The position numbers and the translations under genes were made by a program. The notes below the pieces were generated by a model, which did no database searches, was not told the DNA's origin, and worked only from the letters and a program-made list of their open reading frames with translations. Positions 32,012-42,778 of a stretch of 64,000 bases of DNA are shown one piece after another (positions within the stretch are counted from its first letter, which is position 1; each line of letters starts with the position of its first letter). The DNA comes from Streptomyces thinghirensis. Lineage in GTDB: Bacteria > Actinomycetota > Actinomycetia > Streptomycetales > Streptomycetaceae. The stretch spans positions 88,863 through 152,862 of the forward strand of contig JAKFGP010000015.1 in NCBI GenBank assembly GCA_021502835.1. Reading direction: 5' to 3'.

Positions 32012-33016
32012 ATGGGGCCCGGCACGGCGGTACGTTGGCGGCGGCGCGTGAGCAGATGGCGTCGGACTGCCCTCGCCGCGCTCATCTGTGGCGCCGTGGT
32101 CCTTCCCTCTCCGGTGCCGCGCGCCCCGAGATCCCCCGCTCCGGCTCCCGCCGCGCTCGCGGCCCCCACGGCCGGCACCCTGGAGGAGGCGTACGCCGCC
32201 AACCGGGCCAACGCCGCCGAGGCGTCCCGGATGGCCGCCGCCCACGGCGACCGGCACCGCGCGGCGGCGAACGGCTCGATGGCCGACCCGTCCCGGCGTC
32301 TGCTCGCCTTCGACGGCCGGGGCGCAGGACTGGCCACGGAGGTCTTCGGCGACCTGGCCCACGCCGACCGCGTCGCCGTCCTGGTCCCGGGCTCCGACAC
32401 GAGCCTCGACACGTACGGCCGCTTCCGTGCCGCCGCCCTGGCCCTGCACCGGCGGCTCGCCGCGCAGGCACCCGAGGGCGCTCTCCCCGGGAGGACTCCC
32501 GCCGCGGTCGTGGCCTGGCTGGGCTACGAGACACCGGGCACCGTCAGCACCACGGTCGCCACCACCGGCCGCGCCGACCGGGCCGCCCCCGAAGCTGCGT
32601 GCCCTGGTCGACACCCTGCGCGGGGTCACCGGCCCCGACGCCCGCCTCGCCCTCCTCTGCCACTCCTACGGCTCGGTGGTCTGCGCCCGCGCCGCCGACG
32701 GCCTGGACGTCGCCGACATCGCCCTGGTCGGCAGCCCCGGCACCGGCGCCGACTCCGCCGCGGACCTGCACACGAGCGCCAGGGTCTGGGCGGCCCGGGG
32801 CGCCGACGACTGGGTGCAGCACGTGCCGCACCTCAGCGCCGACCTCTTCGGCTCCACCGTCGGCTTCGGCACCGACCCGGTCTCCCCGGACTTCGGCGCC
32901 CGGTCTTCGCGGCCGGCGACGGCGGCCACAGCGACTACTTCAAAACCGGCTCCGTCTCCCTGACGAACCTGGCCCGCATCGCCCTGGGCGAGATCACGGA
33001 GGTGACCCATGACTGA
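32012..33016 (+). CDS. Secreted DUF1023 alpha/beta hydrolase (frameshifted)
   Basis: About 334 residues with an exported N-terminus (RWRRRVSRWRRTALAALICG then AVVLPSPVP, an RR-rich Tat-like start). Conserved pieces are AVLVPGSDTSLDTYGRF, VVAWLGYETPGTVST, RLALLCHSYGSVVCARAADG with the nucleophile Ser, IALVGSPGTGADSAADLH and the His region AAGDGGHSDYFKTGSVSL. Breaks lie near 32590 and 32905. It overlaps the acyltransferase start by eight bases (ATGACTGA). The substrate is unknown. Confidence 0.85.
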   Translation: MGPGTAVRWRRRVSRWRRTALAALICGAVVLPSPVPRAPRSPAPAPAALAAPTAGTLEEAYAANRANAAEASRMAAAHGDRHRAAANGSMADPSRRLLAFDGRGAGLATEVFGDLAHADRVAVLVPGSDTSLDTYGRFRAAALALHRRLAAQAPEGALPGRTPAAVVAWLGYETPGTVSTTVATTGRADRAAPEAACPGRHPARGHRPRRPPRPPLPLLRLGGLRPRRRRPGRRRHRPGRQPRHRRRLRRGPAHERQGLGGPGRRRLGAARAAPQRRPLRLHRRLRHRPGLPGLRRPVFAAGDGGHSDYFKTGSVSLTNLARIALGEITEVTHD

Positions 33017-34319
33017 GGTGACCGAAACGACCCGACCGACCCGACCGAGCTCACCGCACGCCACGCCGAACCGGGGGCGCGACGCCGCCACGGGGCCGCG
33101 GCTTCGCCGTACCGCCACCCGGAAAGGGCCGCACCGCATAGCCGCCCGGCAGGGCTGTGCCGTGCCTCCGCCCGGATCGACGCCGCGACGCCCGCGTCGC
33201 GGGACCGGGCCGTCGACGCCCTGCGTGCCATGGCCATCCTCGGCGTGGTCCTCGGCCACTGGCTGGTGACGGCCCTGGTCGCCGACGGCGGCAGCCTGCG
33301 CGCGGCCAGTCCGCTCCAGGACATGCCCTGGCTGTCCCCGATCTCCTGGGTCTTCCAGACCCTCGCCGTGTTCTTCCTGGTCGGCGGCCATGTCGCCACC
33401 CGGGGCTACGCGTCGGCCAGAGCCCGCGGCACCTCCTACGGCGGCTGGCTGTCCGCCCGGCTGTCCAGACTGTTCCGCCCGGTCGCGGCCGTCCTCACCC
33501 TGTGGACGGTGACAGCGGCGCTGCTGCTCCTGACGGGCGCGGAGTTCGTGACCGTCCACACCCTGGTGAAGCTGGCCCTGTCCCCGATGTGGTTCCTCCT
33601 GGTCTTCGCCGCGCTGACGGCGGCGACTCCGCTGCTGACCCGGCTGCATCCGCTGTGGCCGCTGGTCGTCGTCCTCCACGTCGACCTGCTGCGCTTCGGG
33701 TTCGGTGCCCCGTCCTGGCTCGGCTGGATCAACCTCGCCGCGGGCTGGCTGGTCCCCACACCTCGGGGCCGCCTGGACCCGCGGCGAGCTGGACCGCCGC
33801 CGCGCGGGCGGGCTCCTGCTCACCGGCGGTACGGCGGCGACCGCGGCGCTCGTGGCCTGGGCGGGCTATCCGGCGTCGATGGTCGGCGTCCCCGGCGCCG
33901 AGGTGTCGAACCTCAACCCGCCGACGCTGGCCGCCGTCACCTTCGGCCTGGCGCAGTGCGGCCTCGCACTGCTGCTGCGCGAGCCGCTGCGCCGCGCGAT
34001 GCGGCGGCCCGTGGCGTGGGCGGCGGTCGCGCTGGTCAACCTCTCCGCGATGACGATCTTCCTGTGGCACCAGACCGCGTTGATGGCGACCACGGCCACC
34101 GGCCTCCTGGCCGGCCGCCTGCCCGGGCTGCACACGCTGCCCGACGGCCTGGACTGGGTCGTGGCCCGGCTCGCCTGGCTCCCGGTGTTCGCGCTCGTCC
34201 TGGCCGGCTGCTGGGCGGCCTTTCGCTCCTGCGAGCGCGGCGGCCGGCGCCGCTCCCGGGTCGTCCGGACGCATCGCCCGCCGAGCCGGACGAGGACGGC
34301 GGGTGCACGTCATGTCTAG
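33009..34319 (+). CDS. Acyltransferase 3 family membrane protein (frameshifted)
   Basis: About 437 residues. A basic Pro/Thr-rich N-terminal segment (frame broken near 33190) is followed by the family signature DRAVDALRAMAILGVVLGHW with the conserved His. Roughly ten helices follow, for example QTLAVFFLVGGHVATRGYAS, FRPVAAVLTLWTVTAALLLL, LSPMWFLLVFAALTAATPLL and FLWHQTALMATTATGLLAG. Such proteins acylate sugars or other extracytoplasmic acceptors. A second break is near 33765. Its start overlaps the hydrolase stop, suggesting joint action on a cell-surface substrate (inference). Confidence 0.87.
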
Positions 34320-34354
34320 GGTGGGCCGAGTGCTGCGATGGGGGGATACGGCGG

Positions 34355-35670
34355 ATGACCAGGGACGGCCGGGGCGCGCGTGTGCTGCGGGTGCTGCACG
34401 ACGACCTGTGGACCTGGCGGGCGGACCCGCTGCCGCCGTCGGTGTGGCTGCGCTGGTTCCCGCACGGTGTCGTCTGCCTGGCCGCCCTCGGCGTGCTGCT
34501 CGGCGACGCGGCCCAGCTCAACGACAACGGCGGGGTGGAACCCGGTTTCGCCTTCCTGATCGCGCTCGCCCAGGCCGGCGCGATGGTGCTCGCGCTGTGG
34601 CGGCCGGTCGCGGCGTGGTGGCTGTCGATGGCGGCCATGCTGGTGGGGGCCTTCGCCGTGCGGTCGGAGATGGACCCGGACGGCGCCGCGTTCACCTGGC
34701 CCTGGCCGGCCGCCGGGATCATCGCGCACCTGTTCGTCCTGCTGCTGTTCGCCCTGCGGGTCCCCACCCGGGTCTCCGCGAGGCGCTGGCCCTGACTGCG
34801 CTCGTCACCTACGTCGTCCAGGGCCTGGTGGGCGCGCTGAACTACCAGCCGACCGGCCAGCTCGCCGTCATCCTGTTCGCGGTCGTCGTGGTGCTCGGCA
34901 TCGCCCTGCGCGGACGCCGCGAGGCCCGCGCGGAACTGAAACAGCAGACCTCACTGACCGCCGAGGAGCGAGCCCGGCGCACCCTGCTGGAGGAGCGCGG
35001 CCGCATCGCGCGCGAGCTGCACGACGTGGTCGCCCACCACATGTCGGTGATCTCCATCCAGGCCCAGGTCGCCCCCCTCCTCGTCGAGCACCCGCCGGAC
35101 GAGCTGAAGGAGAACCTCGCGGGCATCCGGCAGAACGCGCTGGAGGCCCTCACCGAGCTGCGCCGGGTGCTGGGCGTGTGCGCTCTGAGCACCCCGACGC
35201 ACTGGAGACGCCCGACGGGGCGACACCGCTCCACATGCCCCGCAAACCCACCCTCGACCGGCTCGACGCGCTGGTGGAGAACATCCGGGCCGCCGGGTTG
35301 ATCGTCACCACCGAGACGAGCGGGACGCGCGTGCCCCTGCCGCCCGGTGTGGAGCTGTCGGCGTACCGGATCGTGCAGGAGGCGCTGAGCAACGTCCTGC
35401 GGCACGCGCCGGGCGCGAGGGCCCGGGTCCACCCTCATGCATCTTCCGATCGGACTGCGCGTGGACGTCTCCAACACCCGCCCGGAGCGGGCCCCGGCAC
35501 CGTCCCAGGGGGCGGGGCACGGGCTGCTCGGCATGCGGGAGCGGGTGGCGATGCTCGACGGCACCCTGACGGCGCGGCCACTGCCGGACGGCGGCTACCA
35601 GGTGGCCGCGTTCCTCCCGGCCGACGGCCCCGACGGCCCTGACCGCTCCCTCAGCCACGACGGCCCCTGA
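34355..35670 (+). CDS. Sensor histidine kinase, NarL/HisKA_3 type, system 1 (frameshifted)
   Basis: About 438 residues. A membrane N-terminal region (WFPHGVVCLAALGVLLGDA, FLIALAQAGAMVLALWRPVA, WPWPAAGIIAHLFVLLLFAL, QLAVILFAVVVVLGIALRG) precedes the phospho-acceptor box IARELHDVVAHHMSVISIQA. The ATPase has LSAYRIVQEALSNVLRHAPG and GAGHGLLGMRERVAMLDG. Breaks lie near 34778, 35180 and 35430. The start is ATG 34355. The partner response regulator begins 54 bases downstream. The signal is unknown. Confidence 0.92.
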
Positions 35671-35724
35671 GCCCTCCATCCCTGCCTCTGCCTCCACTCA
35701 CCACTCCACCGAGGACGACACCCC

Positions 35725-36411
35725 ATGACGACCAGCAGCAACGGCCGCGTGATCCGCGTGCTGATCGCCGACGACCAGCAGATGGTCCGGCAGGGCTTCA
35801 CCGTGCTGCTCAACACCCAGCCCGACATCGAGGTGATCGGACAGGCGGTGGACGGCCTGGACGCCGTGGCCAAGGTCGCCGAACTGGCACCGGACGTCGT
35901 CCTGATGGACATCCGCATGCCCCAGCTGGGCGGCATCGAGGCCACCCGCCGCATCACCGGGGCGACCGCGTCGATCAGAGTGCTGGTGCTGACCACCTTC
36001 GACCTCGACGAGTACGTGTACGAGGCGCTGCGGGCCGGCGCGTCCGGGTTCCTGCTGAAGGACGCCTCCGCCGACCAGCTTGCCGAGGCGGTCAGGGTGG
36101 TGGCGGACGGCGACGCGCTGCTCGCGCCGGGCATCACCCGGCGGCTGATCGCCGAGTTCGCCCGGCTCGACGACCGGCCGCGCGGCCCGCTGAAGGCCCG
36201 CGTCGGTGAGCTGACCGAGCGGGAGACCGAGGTGCTGGCCCTGATCGCGCAGGGCCTGTCGAACGCGGAGATCGCCCAGCGACTGGTGGTCGCCGAGCAG
36301 ACGGTGAAGACCCATGTGGGCCGGATCCTGGTGAAGCTGGGCCTCCGGGACCGGACGCAGGCGGCGGTGTTCGCCTACGAGTCGGGGCTGGTGCGGCCGT
36401 CGGGGTACTGA
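35725..36411 (+). CDS. NarL-type response regulator, system 1
   Basis: Intact, 228 residues. The receiver has acidic D16/D17, phospho-acceptor D62 in DVVLMDIRMPQLGGIEA, the Thr in VLVLTTFDLDEYVYEALRAG and the Lys in FLLKDASADQ. The C-terminal LuxR helix-turn-helix reads LTERETEVLALIAQGLSNAE IAQRLVVAEQTVKTHVGRIL. It is partner to the kinase ending at 35670 and highly similar to the regulator at 37854. Confidence 0.96.
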   Translation: MTTSSNGRVIRVLIADDQQMVRQGFTVLLNTQPDIEVIGQAVDGLDAVAKVAELAPDVVLMDIRMPQLGGIEATRRITGATASIRVLVLTTFDLDEYVYEALRAGASGFLLKDASADQLAEAVRVVADGDALLAPGITRRLIAEFARLDDRPRGPLKARVGELTERETEVLALIAQGLSNAEIAQRLVVAEQTVKTHVGRILVKLGLRDRTQAAVFAYESGLVRPSGY

Positions 36412-36431
36412 CCCGCCCGGCGCCCGCGCCC

Positions 36432-36446
36432 CCGTAGTACCTGAGA
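36432..36446 (+). promoter_or_regulatory. Shared 15-mer CCGTAGTACCTGAGA, copy 2
   Basis: Identical to 31893-31907, in the 101-base gap between the first response regulator and the second sensor kinase. It is a candidate site for one or both response regulators. Confidence 0.5.
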
Positions 36447-36512
36447 CGGATACCGAAGGACCCCTCTCACTGGTGACGACGGTGCACCCCGGCTGCGCCT
36501 ACCGTTGCGAAC

Positions 36513-37857
36513 GTGACCGAGACGACCCAGATGCGGACCTCCTCCGGCGGGGGTGACGCGCCGCGCAGCCCCCGAGTTCCGGCTGGCCATGGACGCACTG
36601 CAGGGCCTGCGCCAGGACCTGTTCCACGACGCCTTCGCGTACCGCCCGCTGCCGCTCATGACCATGGACGGTCCGCTGACCCGACGGCTCCCCGACCGCC
36701 TGCGGTCGTACGCGGCCCGCCTGCCGCACGCGGTGGTGGTGGGCGCCGCGCTGATCGCCCTGTTCGGCGGTTCCGTGGCCAGCGGCGCCCTGGGAGGGCC
36801 GGCGGCCCTGCTGAGCGGGCTGGCGTGCGCGATCCCGGTGCTGGCCACGCTGGTCCGGCCCGTCGGCGCCTTCTGGATGTCGATGGCGGCGACCCCGGTG
36901 GTCGCGGTGCTTCTCGGAGAATTCGGCGAGTGGCCGTGGCTGCCCGGACCGTTCATCTGCCATCTGACGGTGCTGGTGATCGTGGCCATACGCACCCGGC
37001 CCCGCACGGCCGCCTGGATGTGGACCCTGACCGGCGCATACGCCTTGCTCGTGGAGACGCTGTTCGGCGACGGGGAGTACAACACCTCCGCGCCGATGCT
37101 GTTCCTCTCCGCCCTCGCCCTCCTGGTGGTCGCCGTCCGGCACGTCCGCCGGGAGGCGCAGCAGGAGGTCACCGCCCAGCAGACGGTCACCGCGCACGAG
37201 CGGTCGCGGCGGACCCTGCTGGAGGAGCGCACCACCATCGCCCGCGAGCTGCACGACGTGGTGGCCCACCACATGTCGGTCGTCGCGATCCAGGCGGAGG
37301 CCGCCCCCTACCGGGTGGAGAATCCGCCTCCGGAGCTGGAGCGCGCCTTCGCCACCATCCGGGAGAACGCGGTGGCCGCCCTCACCGAGCTGCGCCGCGT
37401 CCTGGGCGTCGTCCGCGCCGAGGACTACGAGGCCCCGGACGCCCCGCAGCCCACGCTCGCCGATCTGGACGCCCTGCTCGCCAACGTGCGCGACGCCGGC
37501 CCGAGCGTGGAGAAGGCGGTGACCGGAGCGGTGCGCGAGCTGCCGCCCGGTGTGGAGCTGTCGGCGTACCGGATCGTGCAGGAGGCGCTGAGCAACACCC
37601 TGCGGCACGCACCCGGCGCGACCGCCCGCGTCGAGGTGTCCTACGTCCTGGGCGGCCTGGGCCTGCGGATCGTCAACGGCCCGATCCCGGAACTGACCCT
37701 GGTGAAGCCCTCGCCCGGCGCCGGGCACGGCGTCACCGGCATGCGCGAGCGCGTCTCGATGCTGAACGGCGAGATGACGGCCGGCCCCACCGACGACGGT
37801 GGCTACGAGGTGGCGGTGTTCCTGCCGGTCACGGCACCGACCGAAGGTGAAGCATGA
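36513..37857 (+). CDS. Sensor histidine kinase, NarL/HisKA_3 type, system 2 (one frameshift)
   Basis: About 448 residues. Starting from GTG 36513 (TETTQMRTSS) needs one indel near 36552, while a GTG at 36553 in the main frame is the alternative. Membrane helices include LPHAVVVGAALIALFGGSVA, LLSGLACAIPVLATL and PFICHLTVLVIVAIRTR. The H-box is IARELHDVVAHHMSVVAIQA, and the ATPase segments LSAYRIVQEALSNTLRHAPG and GAGHGVTGMRERVSMLNGEM are nearly identical to system 1. The stop overlaps the next ATG (ATGA). Confidence 0.93.
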
Positions 37858-38527
37858 GCGACCGCACGATCCGGTACTGATCGCGGACGACCAGATGATG
37901 GTGCGCGAGGGCTTCTCCGTCCTGCTGAACGCGATGCCGGACATCGAGGTCGCCGGTGAGGCGGTCAACGGCCGGGAGGCCGTGGCGAAGGTCCGCGAAC
38001 TGGCTCCGGACGTCGTCCTGATGGACATCCGCATGCCCGAGCTCAACGGCATCGAGGCGACGCGGGAGATCGTCGCGGCGGACGGCACGTCGAAGGTGCT
38101 GGTCCTCACCACCTTCGACCTCGACGAGTACGTGTACCAGGCGCTGCGCGCGGGCGCCTCCGGCTTCCTCCTCAAGGACGCCTCGGCCCGCCAGCTCGCC
38201 GACGGGGTCCGGGTGGTGGCCGCGGGCGAGGCCCTGCTCGCGCCCTCCATCACCAAGCGCCTGATCACCGAGTTCTCCAAGCTGTCCGACGCCCCGCGTC
38301 TGATGTCCTCGGCCCAGGCGGCGTACGGGGACCTGACCGAGCGGGAGACGGAGGTGCTGGTCCTGATCGCACAGGGCCTGTCCACTTCGGAGATCGCCGA
38401 GCGCCTGGTGGTCGCCGAGTCGACGATCAAGACGCACGTCAGCCGCATCCTGGTGAAGCTGGGCCTCAGAGATCGCACCCAGGCGGCGGTCTTCGCCTAC
38501 GAGGCCCGCCTGGTGACGCCTGGCTGA
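37854..38527 (+). CDS. NarL-type response regulator, system 2 (one frameshift)
   Basis: About 224 residues. The ATG at 37854 overlaps the kinase stop. One indel near 37870 precedes VLIADDQMMVREGFSVLLNA. The phospho-acceptor is in DVVLMDIRMPELNGIEATRE and the switch region is VLVLTTFDLDEYVYQALRAG. The LuxR helix-turn-helix is LTERETEVLVLIAQGLSTSE IAERLVVAESTIKTHVSRIL. It is a tandem paralogue of the regulator at 35725, and coupling to its kinase indicates a cognate pair. Confidence 0.94.
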
Positions 38528-38580
38528 GAGAGTCCCCGGGCCTCTGGCCCCGGTCGGCACCACCCGTTAGCGTCCGTCCA

Positions 38581-39807
38581 TGGCCGCCTTCGACAGGTTC
38601 GACAGCTTCGACCCCTGGGACCCGGCGTTCGTCGCCGACCCGTACCCCGCCTTCGCCGAGCTGCGGGCCCGGGGGCGGGTGCTCTACTACGAGCCGACCG
38701 ACCAGTGGCTGGTCCCGCACCACGCGGACGTCTCGGCGCTGCTGCGCGACCGTCGACTCGGGCGGACCTACCGGCACCGTTTCCACGCACGAGGACTTCG
38801 GCCGTACCGCGCCCCCGCCGGAGCAGGAGCCCTTCCACACGCTCAACGACCACGGGATGCTGGACCTGGAGCCGCCGGACCACACCCGTATCCGGCGTCT
38901 GGTGTCGAAGGCGTTCACGCCGCGCACGGTGGAGCGGTTGAGGCCGTACGTGCACGGGCTGGCGGACGATCTGGTGGCCCGGCTGGTGGCGGCGGGCGGC
39001 GGCGACCTGCTGCGGGACGTGGCCGAGCCGCTCCCGGTCGCCGTGATCGCAGAGATGCTGGGCATCCCGGAGTCCGACCGTGCCCCGCTGCGGCCCTGGT
39101 CGGCGGAGATCTGCGGGATGTACGAGCTGAACCCGTCCGAGGAGACGGCGGCGAAGGCGGTCCGCGCGTCGGTCGAGTTCTCGGAGTACCTGCGCGGACT
39201 GATCGCGGCCCGCCGCAAGGAACCGGGCGACGACCTGATCTCGGGCCTGATCGCGGCCCACGACGAGGACGACGACCGGCTCACCGAGCAGGAGATGATC
39301 TCGACCTGCGTCCTGCTCCTGAACGCGGGCCACGAGGCCACGGTGAACGCCACGACCAACGGCTGGCTGGCCCTGTTCCGCAATCCGGACCAGCTGGCGA
39401 CCCTGCGCGCCGACCACTCCCCTCGTCCCGTCGGCCGTGGAGGAGCTGATGCGGTACGACACCCCGCTCCAGCTCTTCGAGCGCTGGGTGCTGGACGAGA
39501 TCGAGATCGACGGGACGACCGCCCCGCGCGGCGCGGAGGTGGCGATGCTGTTCGGCTCCGCCAACCACGACCCGGCGGTGTTCGCGGCCCCGGACCGCCT
39601 CGACCTCACCCGCGCGGACAACCCGCACATCTCCTTCAGCGCCGGCATCCACTACTGCATCGGCGCCCCACTGGCCCGCATCGAACTGGCGGCGTCCATG
39701 ACGTCCCTGCTGGAGCGGGCCCCCGGCGCTGCGCCTGGCGACCGAGCCGGAACGGAAGCCGAACTTCGTGATGCGCGGGCTGACCGAGCTAGGGCGTGGA
39801 GGTCTGA
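38581..39807 (+). CDS. Cytochrome P450, CYP107 type (frameshifted)
   Basis: A soluble P450 monooxygenase of about 408 residues. Landmarks are DPYPAFAELRARGRVLYYEP, the DHTRIRRLVSKAFTPRTVER region near helix C, the I-helix oxygen-activation motif LLLNAGHEATVNATTNGWL, and the K-helix pair AVEELMRYDTPLQL. The haem loop FSAGIHYCIGAPLARIELAA carries the cysteine. Breaks lie near 38795, 39422, 39728 and 39792, and the stop is TGA 39805. Position and sequence suggest the orthologue of S. coelicolor CYP107P1 (recalled, not checked). No dedicated ferredoxin gene is adjacent. Confidence 0.92.
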
Positions 39808-40050
39808 GCGAGGCCGGCGCCGTCCCAGCAGCCAGGCGCCCAGCGCCCAGACCACGGCGGGTACGACGGCTCCGGCGAGGAGGACGAAGGGCAGTTCGGT
39901 GAAGAGGACGCCGAGGTCCATGCCGTTGTTCTCGAACTTGTTGCCGAGGTGCCGCTGGGTACGGTCCGACATCCCCCAGACGGACACGGCACCCACGGCC
40001 CCCACCGCCGAAACCCCACAGCCACCACACGTCACCGCATCCCGACTCAT
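39789..40050 (-). CDS. Small single-helix membrane protein, convergent with P450
   Basis: A minus-strand frame with strong third-position GC. It contains MSDRTQRHLGNKFENNGMDL, GVLFTELPFVLLAGAVVPAV and VWALGAWLLGRRR. Either ATG 40050 (adding SRDAVTCGGCGVSAVGAVGA) or ATG 39972 could be the start. The end is uncertain: LGRRR is followed by a likely indel and the stop at 39789 is a best guess, giving a short 3' overlap with the P450 gene. The function is unknown. Confidence 0.5.
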
Positions 40051-40100
40051 ACCCGCGATGACGCCCCCGCCCCCTCGCGGGGTTCCGGACAGGCCGGCCA

Positions 40101-40221
40101 CCAGGGGGTGTCGTTCGGATCCTGCCGGGGTCGCGGGGCCCGGCACGCACCAGACCCCGCTCGAGGTCAGTCGCAGGACACCGTTCCCTGGAGCCGGCCT
40201 GATCCGAACGACACCCCCTGG
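40101..40221. repeat. Perfect 21-bp inverted repeat, 79 bp apart
   Basis: The segment at 40101-40121 (key core GGGTGTCGTTCGGATC) is the exact reverse complement of 40201-40221. The inner flanks can extend pairing with a GCCGG segment after two mismatches. The right arm ends two bases before the stop codon of the ABC permease. No reading frame lies between. Possibilities are a MITE-like insertion or a long-loop terminator for the permease. Confidence 0.85.
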
Positions 40222-40222
40222 C

Positions 40223-41842
40223 TCACGTCGTCATGTCCCGCCGCCGCAGCCTCGCCCAGCCCCGCCCCCCACCAGCACCACCGCGATCGAGGTGAGCACC
40301 AGCACCGGCGACCAGCTCATCTCCCCGCCCGGCAGCTTCGGCAGATGCCCGAACGGTGACACGTCCAGCACCCGCTGCGGCACGTCCAGCGCCGGCCCGA
40401 CCCACCCGAGCAGCAGCACCGCACCGGCGACTCCCCACGCGGCCACCGCACCCCGGGGCAGCACCCCGTGCAGCAGCATCGCCGCCCCGCCGATCACCCA
40501 CACCGCAGGCAACTGCACCAGACACGCGCCCAGGATCGCCCCGGCGTCCCGGCCGTACCCGAGGGCGAATCCCAGCCCCGCGAGCAGCATGACGATCGCC
40601 GCGCCGCCGAAGGCGATCACCAGGTGCCCCGCGCGCCCACCGCAGCCGTCCCACCGCGCCCGCGAGCACCGGCTCCGCCCGTCCGGACGTCTCCCTCGCC
40701 GTTCAGCCGCAGCACCGACGCGACGACGAACAGCGCGGCGATCAGCCCGAGCATGCCGACCATCGCCGACACGAACGCGTCGGTCAGCCCGGCCTGCCCG
40801 CCCATCCGCTCGATGATCTCGCGGGCCTGCTCGTTGTCCCCGACCAGATCGGCCGCTCCTCGGTCATCCCGCCGTAGACGACCCCGGCGAGGAAGAAGCC
40901 GATGCTCCAGCCGAGCACACTGCCCCGCTGCAACCGCCAGGCCAGCGCACCGGCCGTACGCAGGCGCCCGGCGGCCGGTCCCGGCCGGGTCGGCAGGAAG
41001 CTCGTGCCGAGGTCCCGGCGACCGGCCAGCCCGTAGGCCACCGCGCCCTGCACGCCCGCCGCGCCGGCGATCAGCAGCAGCACCCACCACCGTTCGGCCG
41101 CGAAGGCGCGCAGGTTCTCCAGCCAGCCCAGCGGCGACAGCCACGTCAGTACGGACGAGCCGTCGACGGTCGCCGAGTCACCCGCCGCGCGCAGTACGAA
41201 GGCGCCGCCCAGTACGGCCGCCGTCAGTCCCCGGGCCAGCCGCGCGCTCTCGGTCAGCTGGGCGACGATCGCCGCCATCGTGGCGAAGAGCATCCCGACG
41301 CCCGCGATCCCGAGCCCGAGGGCCAGCGCCCCGGCCGTCCCTTGTCCGGCCAGCCCGGCGACCACCAGCAGCGCCAGGACGCCGTTGGCGACCGCCGCCG
41401 TGAGCAGGGCCGCCGTCAGCGAGGCCCGGCGGCCGACCATCCCGGAGGCGACCACTTCCTGCCGCCCGCTCTCCTCCTCGTCGCGGGTGTGCCGTACGAC
41501 GATCAGCAGGCTCATCACCGCGGCGAGCGCGGCGGCGTACACACCGACGCGCCAGGCCGTGAGCGCGCCGAGGCTGTCGTCGAAGACGGGGCCGACCATC
41601 GCGCGCAGCGAGGAGTTGGTCTCCATCTGCCGCACCAGGTCGGCGCGTTCGGCGGCGGTGCCGTACAGGCCCTTGATGGTGCCGGGCATGGAGAGCACCA
41701 TGAGCGCGTTCACCGTCACCCAGACCGGGATCATCACCCGGTCGCGGCGCAGGGCGAAGCGCAGCAGTGTGCCCGTGCCGGCGAGCTGGCGCGCGCCGCC
41801 GGACCCTACCGCGAGAGCCGTGGTGGTGGCCGTGGCGGTCAT
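40223..41842 (-). CDS. ABC exporter permease, ABC-2 type (frameshifted)
   Basis: About 540 residues. It starts ATG 41842 ([15 protein letters not shown]), with two sets of six helices. Examples are [97 protein letters not shown] and [17 protein letters not shown]. It ends RLRRRDMTT. Breaks lie near 40858, 40640 and 40260. The start overlaps the ATPase stop (ATGA). It pairs with the ATPase as an exporter of unknown substrate. Confidence 0.88.
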
Positions 41843-42766
41843 CGCGACGTCACCGCCCCGGCGGCTTCGGCGGCTTCGCCGACTTCGGCCTGGTAGTGCC
41901 GCATGAACAGCTCCTCCAGCGTCGGCGGCGTCGACGTCAGCGACCGCACGCCCGACTCGCTCAGGCAGCGCAGTACGGCGTCCAGCTTGTCGGTGTCGAC
42001 CTGGAGCCGGACCCGGCGGCCCTGGACGTCGAGGTCGTGCACGCCCGGCAGCCGCGCCAGCCCGCCCGGGGCGCCCGCGAAGTTCGGCGCTCACGCTCGT
42101 CCGCGTCAGATGGCGCAGGTCGGCGAGCGAGCCGCTCTCGACGGTCCGCCCCTTACGGATGATGCTGACCCGGTCGCAGAGCTCCTCGACCTCGCTGAGG
42201 ATGTGGGAGGAGAGCAGGATCGTCCGGCCGCGCTCGCTCTCCTCGGCCACGCACCGCTGGAAGACCTCCTCCATCAGCGGGTCGAGGCCGGAGGTCGGCT
42301 CGTCGAGGATCAGCAGGTCGACGTCCGAGGCGAAGGCGGCCACCAGGGCCACCTTCTGCCAGTTGCCCTTGGAGTAGGTGCGGCCCTTCTTGGTCGGGTC
42401 CAGTTCGAACCGCTCGACCAGGTCCGCGCGCCGCCGCGTGTCCAGCCCGCCGCGCAGCCGGCCGTAGAGGTCGATGACCTCGCCGCCGGAGAGGTTGCGC
42501 CACAGCGTCACGTCGCCGGGGACGTACGCGATCCGGCGGTGCGCCTCCACCGCGTCCGCCCACGGATCGCGGCCGAGTACCTGCGCGGCGCCCGAGTCGG
42601 CGCGCAGCAGGCCGAGCAGGACGCGGATGGTGGTGGACTTGCCGGCGCCGTTGGGGCCGAGGAAGCCGTGGACCTCGCCGGCCTCGACCGCCAGATCGAG
42701 CCCGTCCAGCGCGTGCGTCCGGCCGAACGACTTGTGGAGGCCGGAGACGCTGATTGCCTTCGTCAT
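41839..42766 (-). CDS. ABC transporter ATP-binding protein (one frameshift)
   Basis: About 308 residues. Walker A is [20 protein letters not shown], the Q-loop/linker region is [20 protein letters not shown], the signature-like segment is [20 protein letters not shown] and Walker B is [19 protein letters not shown], with H-loop [17 protein letters not shown]. The signature reads SKGNWQK rather than LSGGQ, typical of this drug-exporter subfamily. A break near 42080 precedes the C-terminal domain ([20 protein letters not shown] and [12 protein letters not shown]). It is divergent from the GbsR/MarR gene across a shared operator. Confidence 0.93.
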
Positions 42767-42778
42767 GATTTCGAAAGT

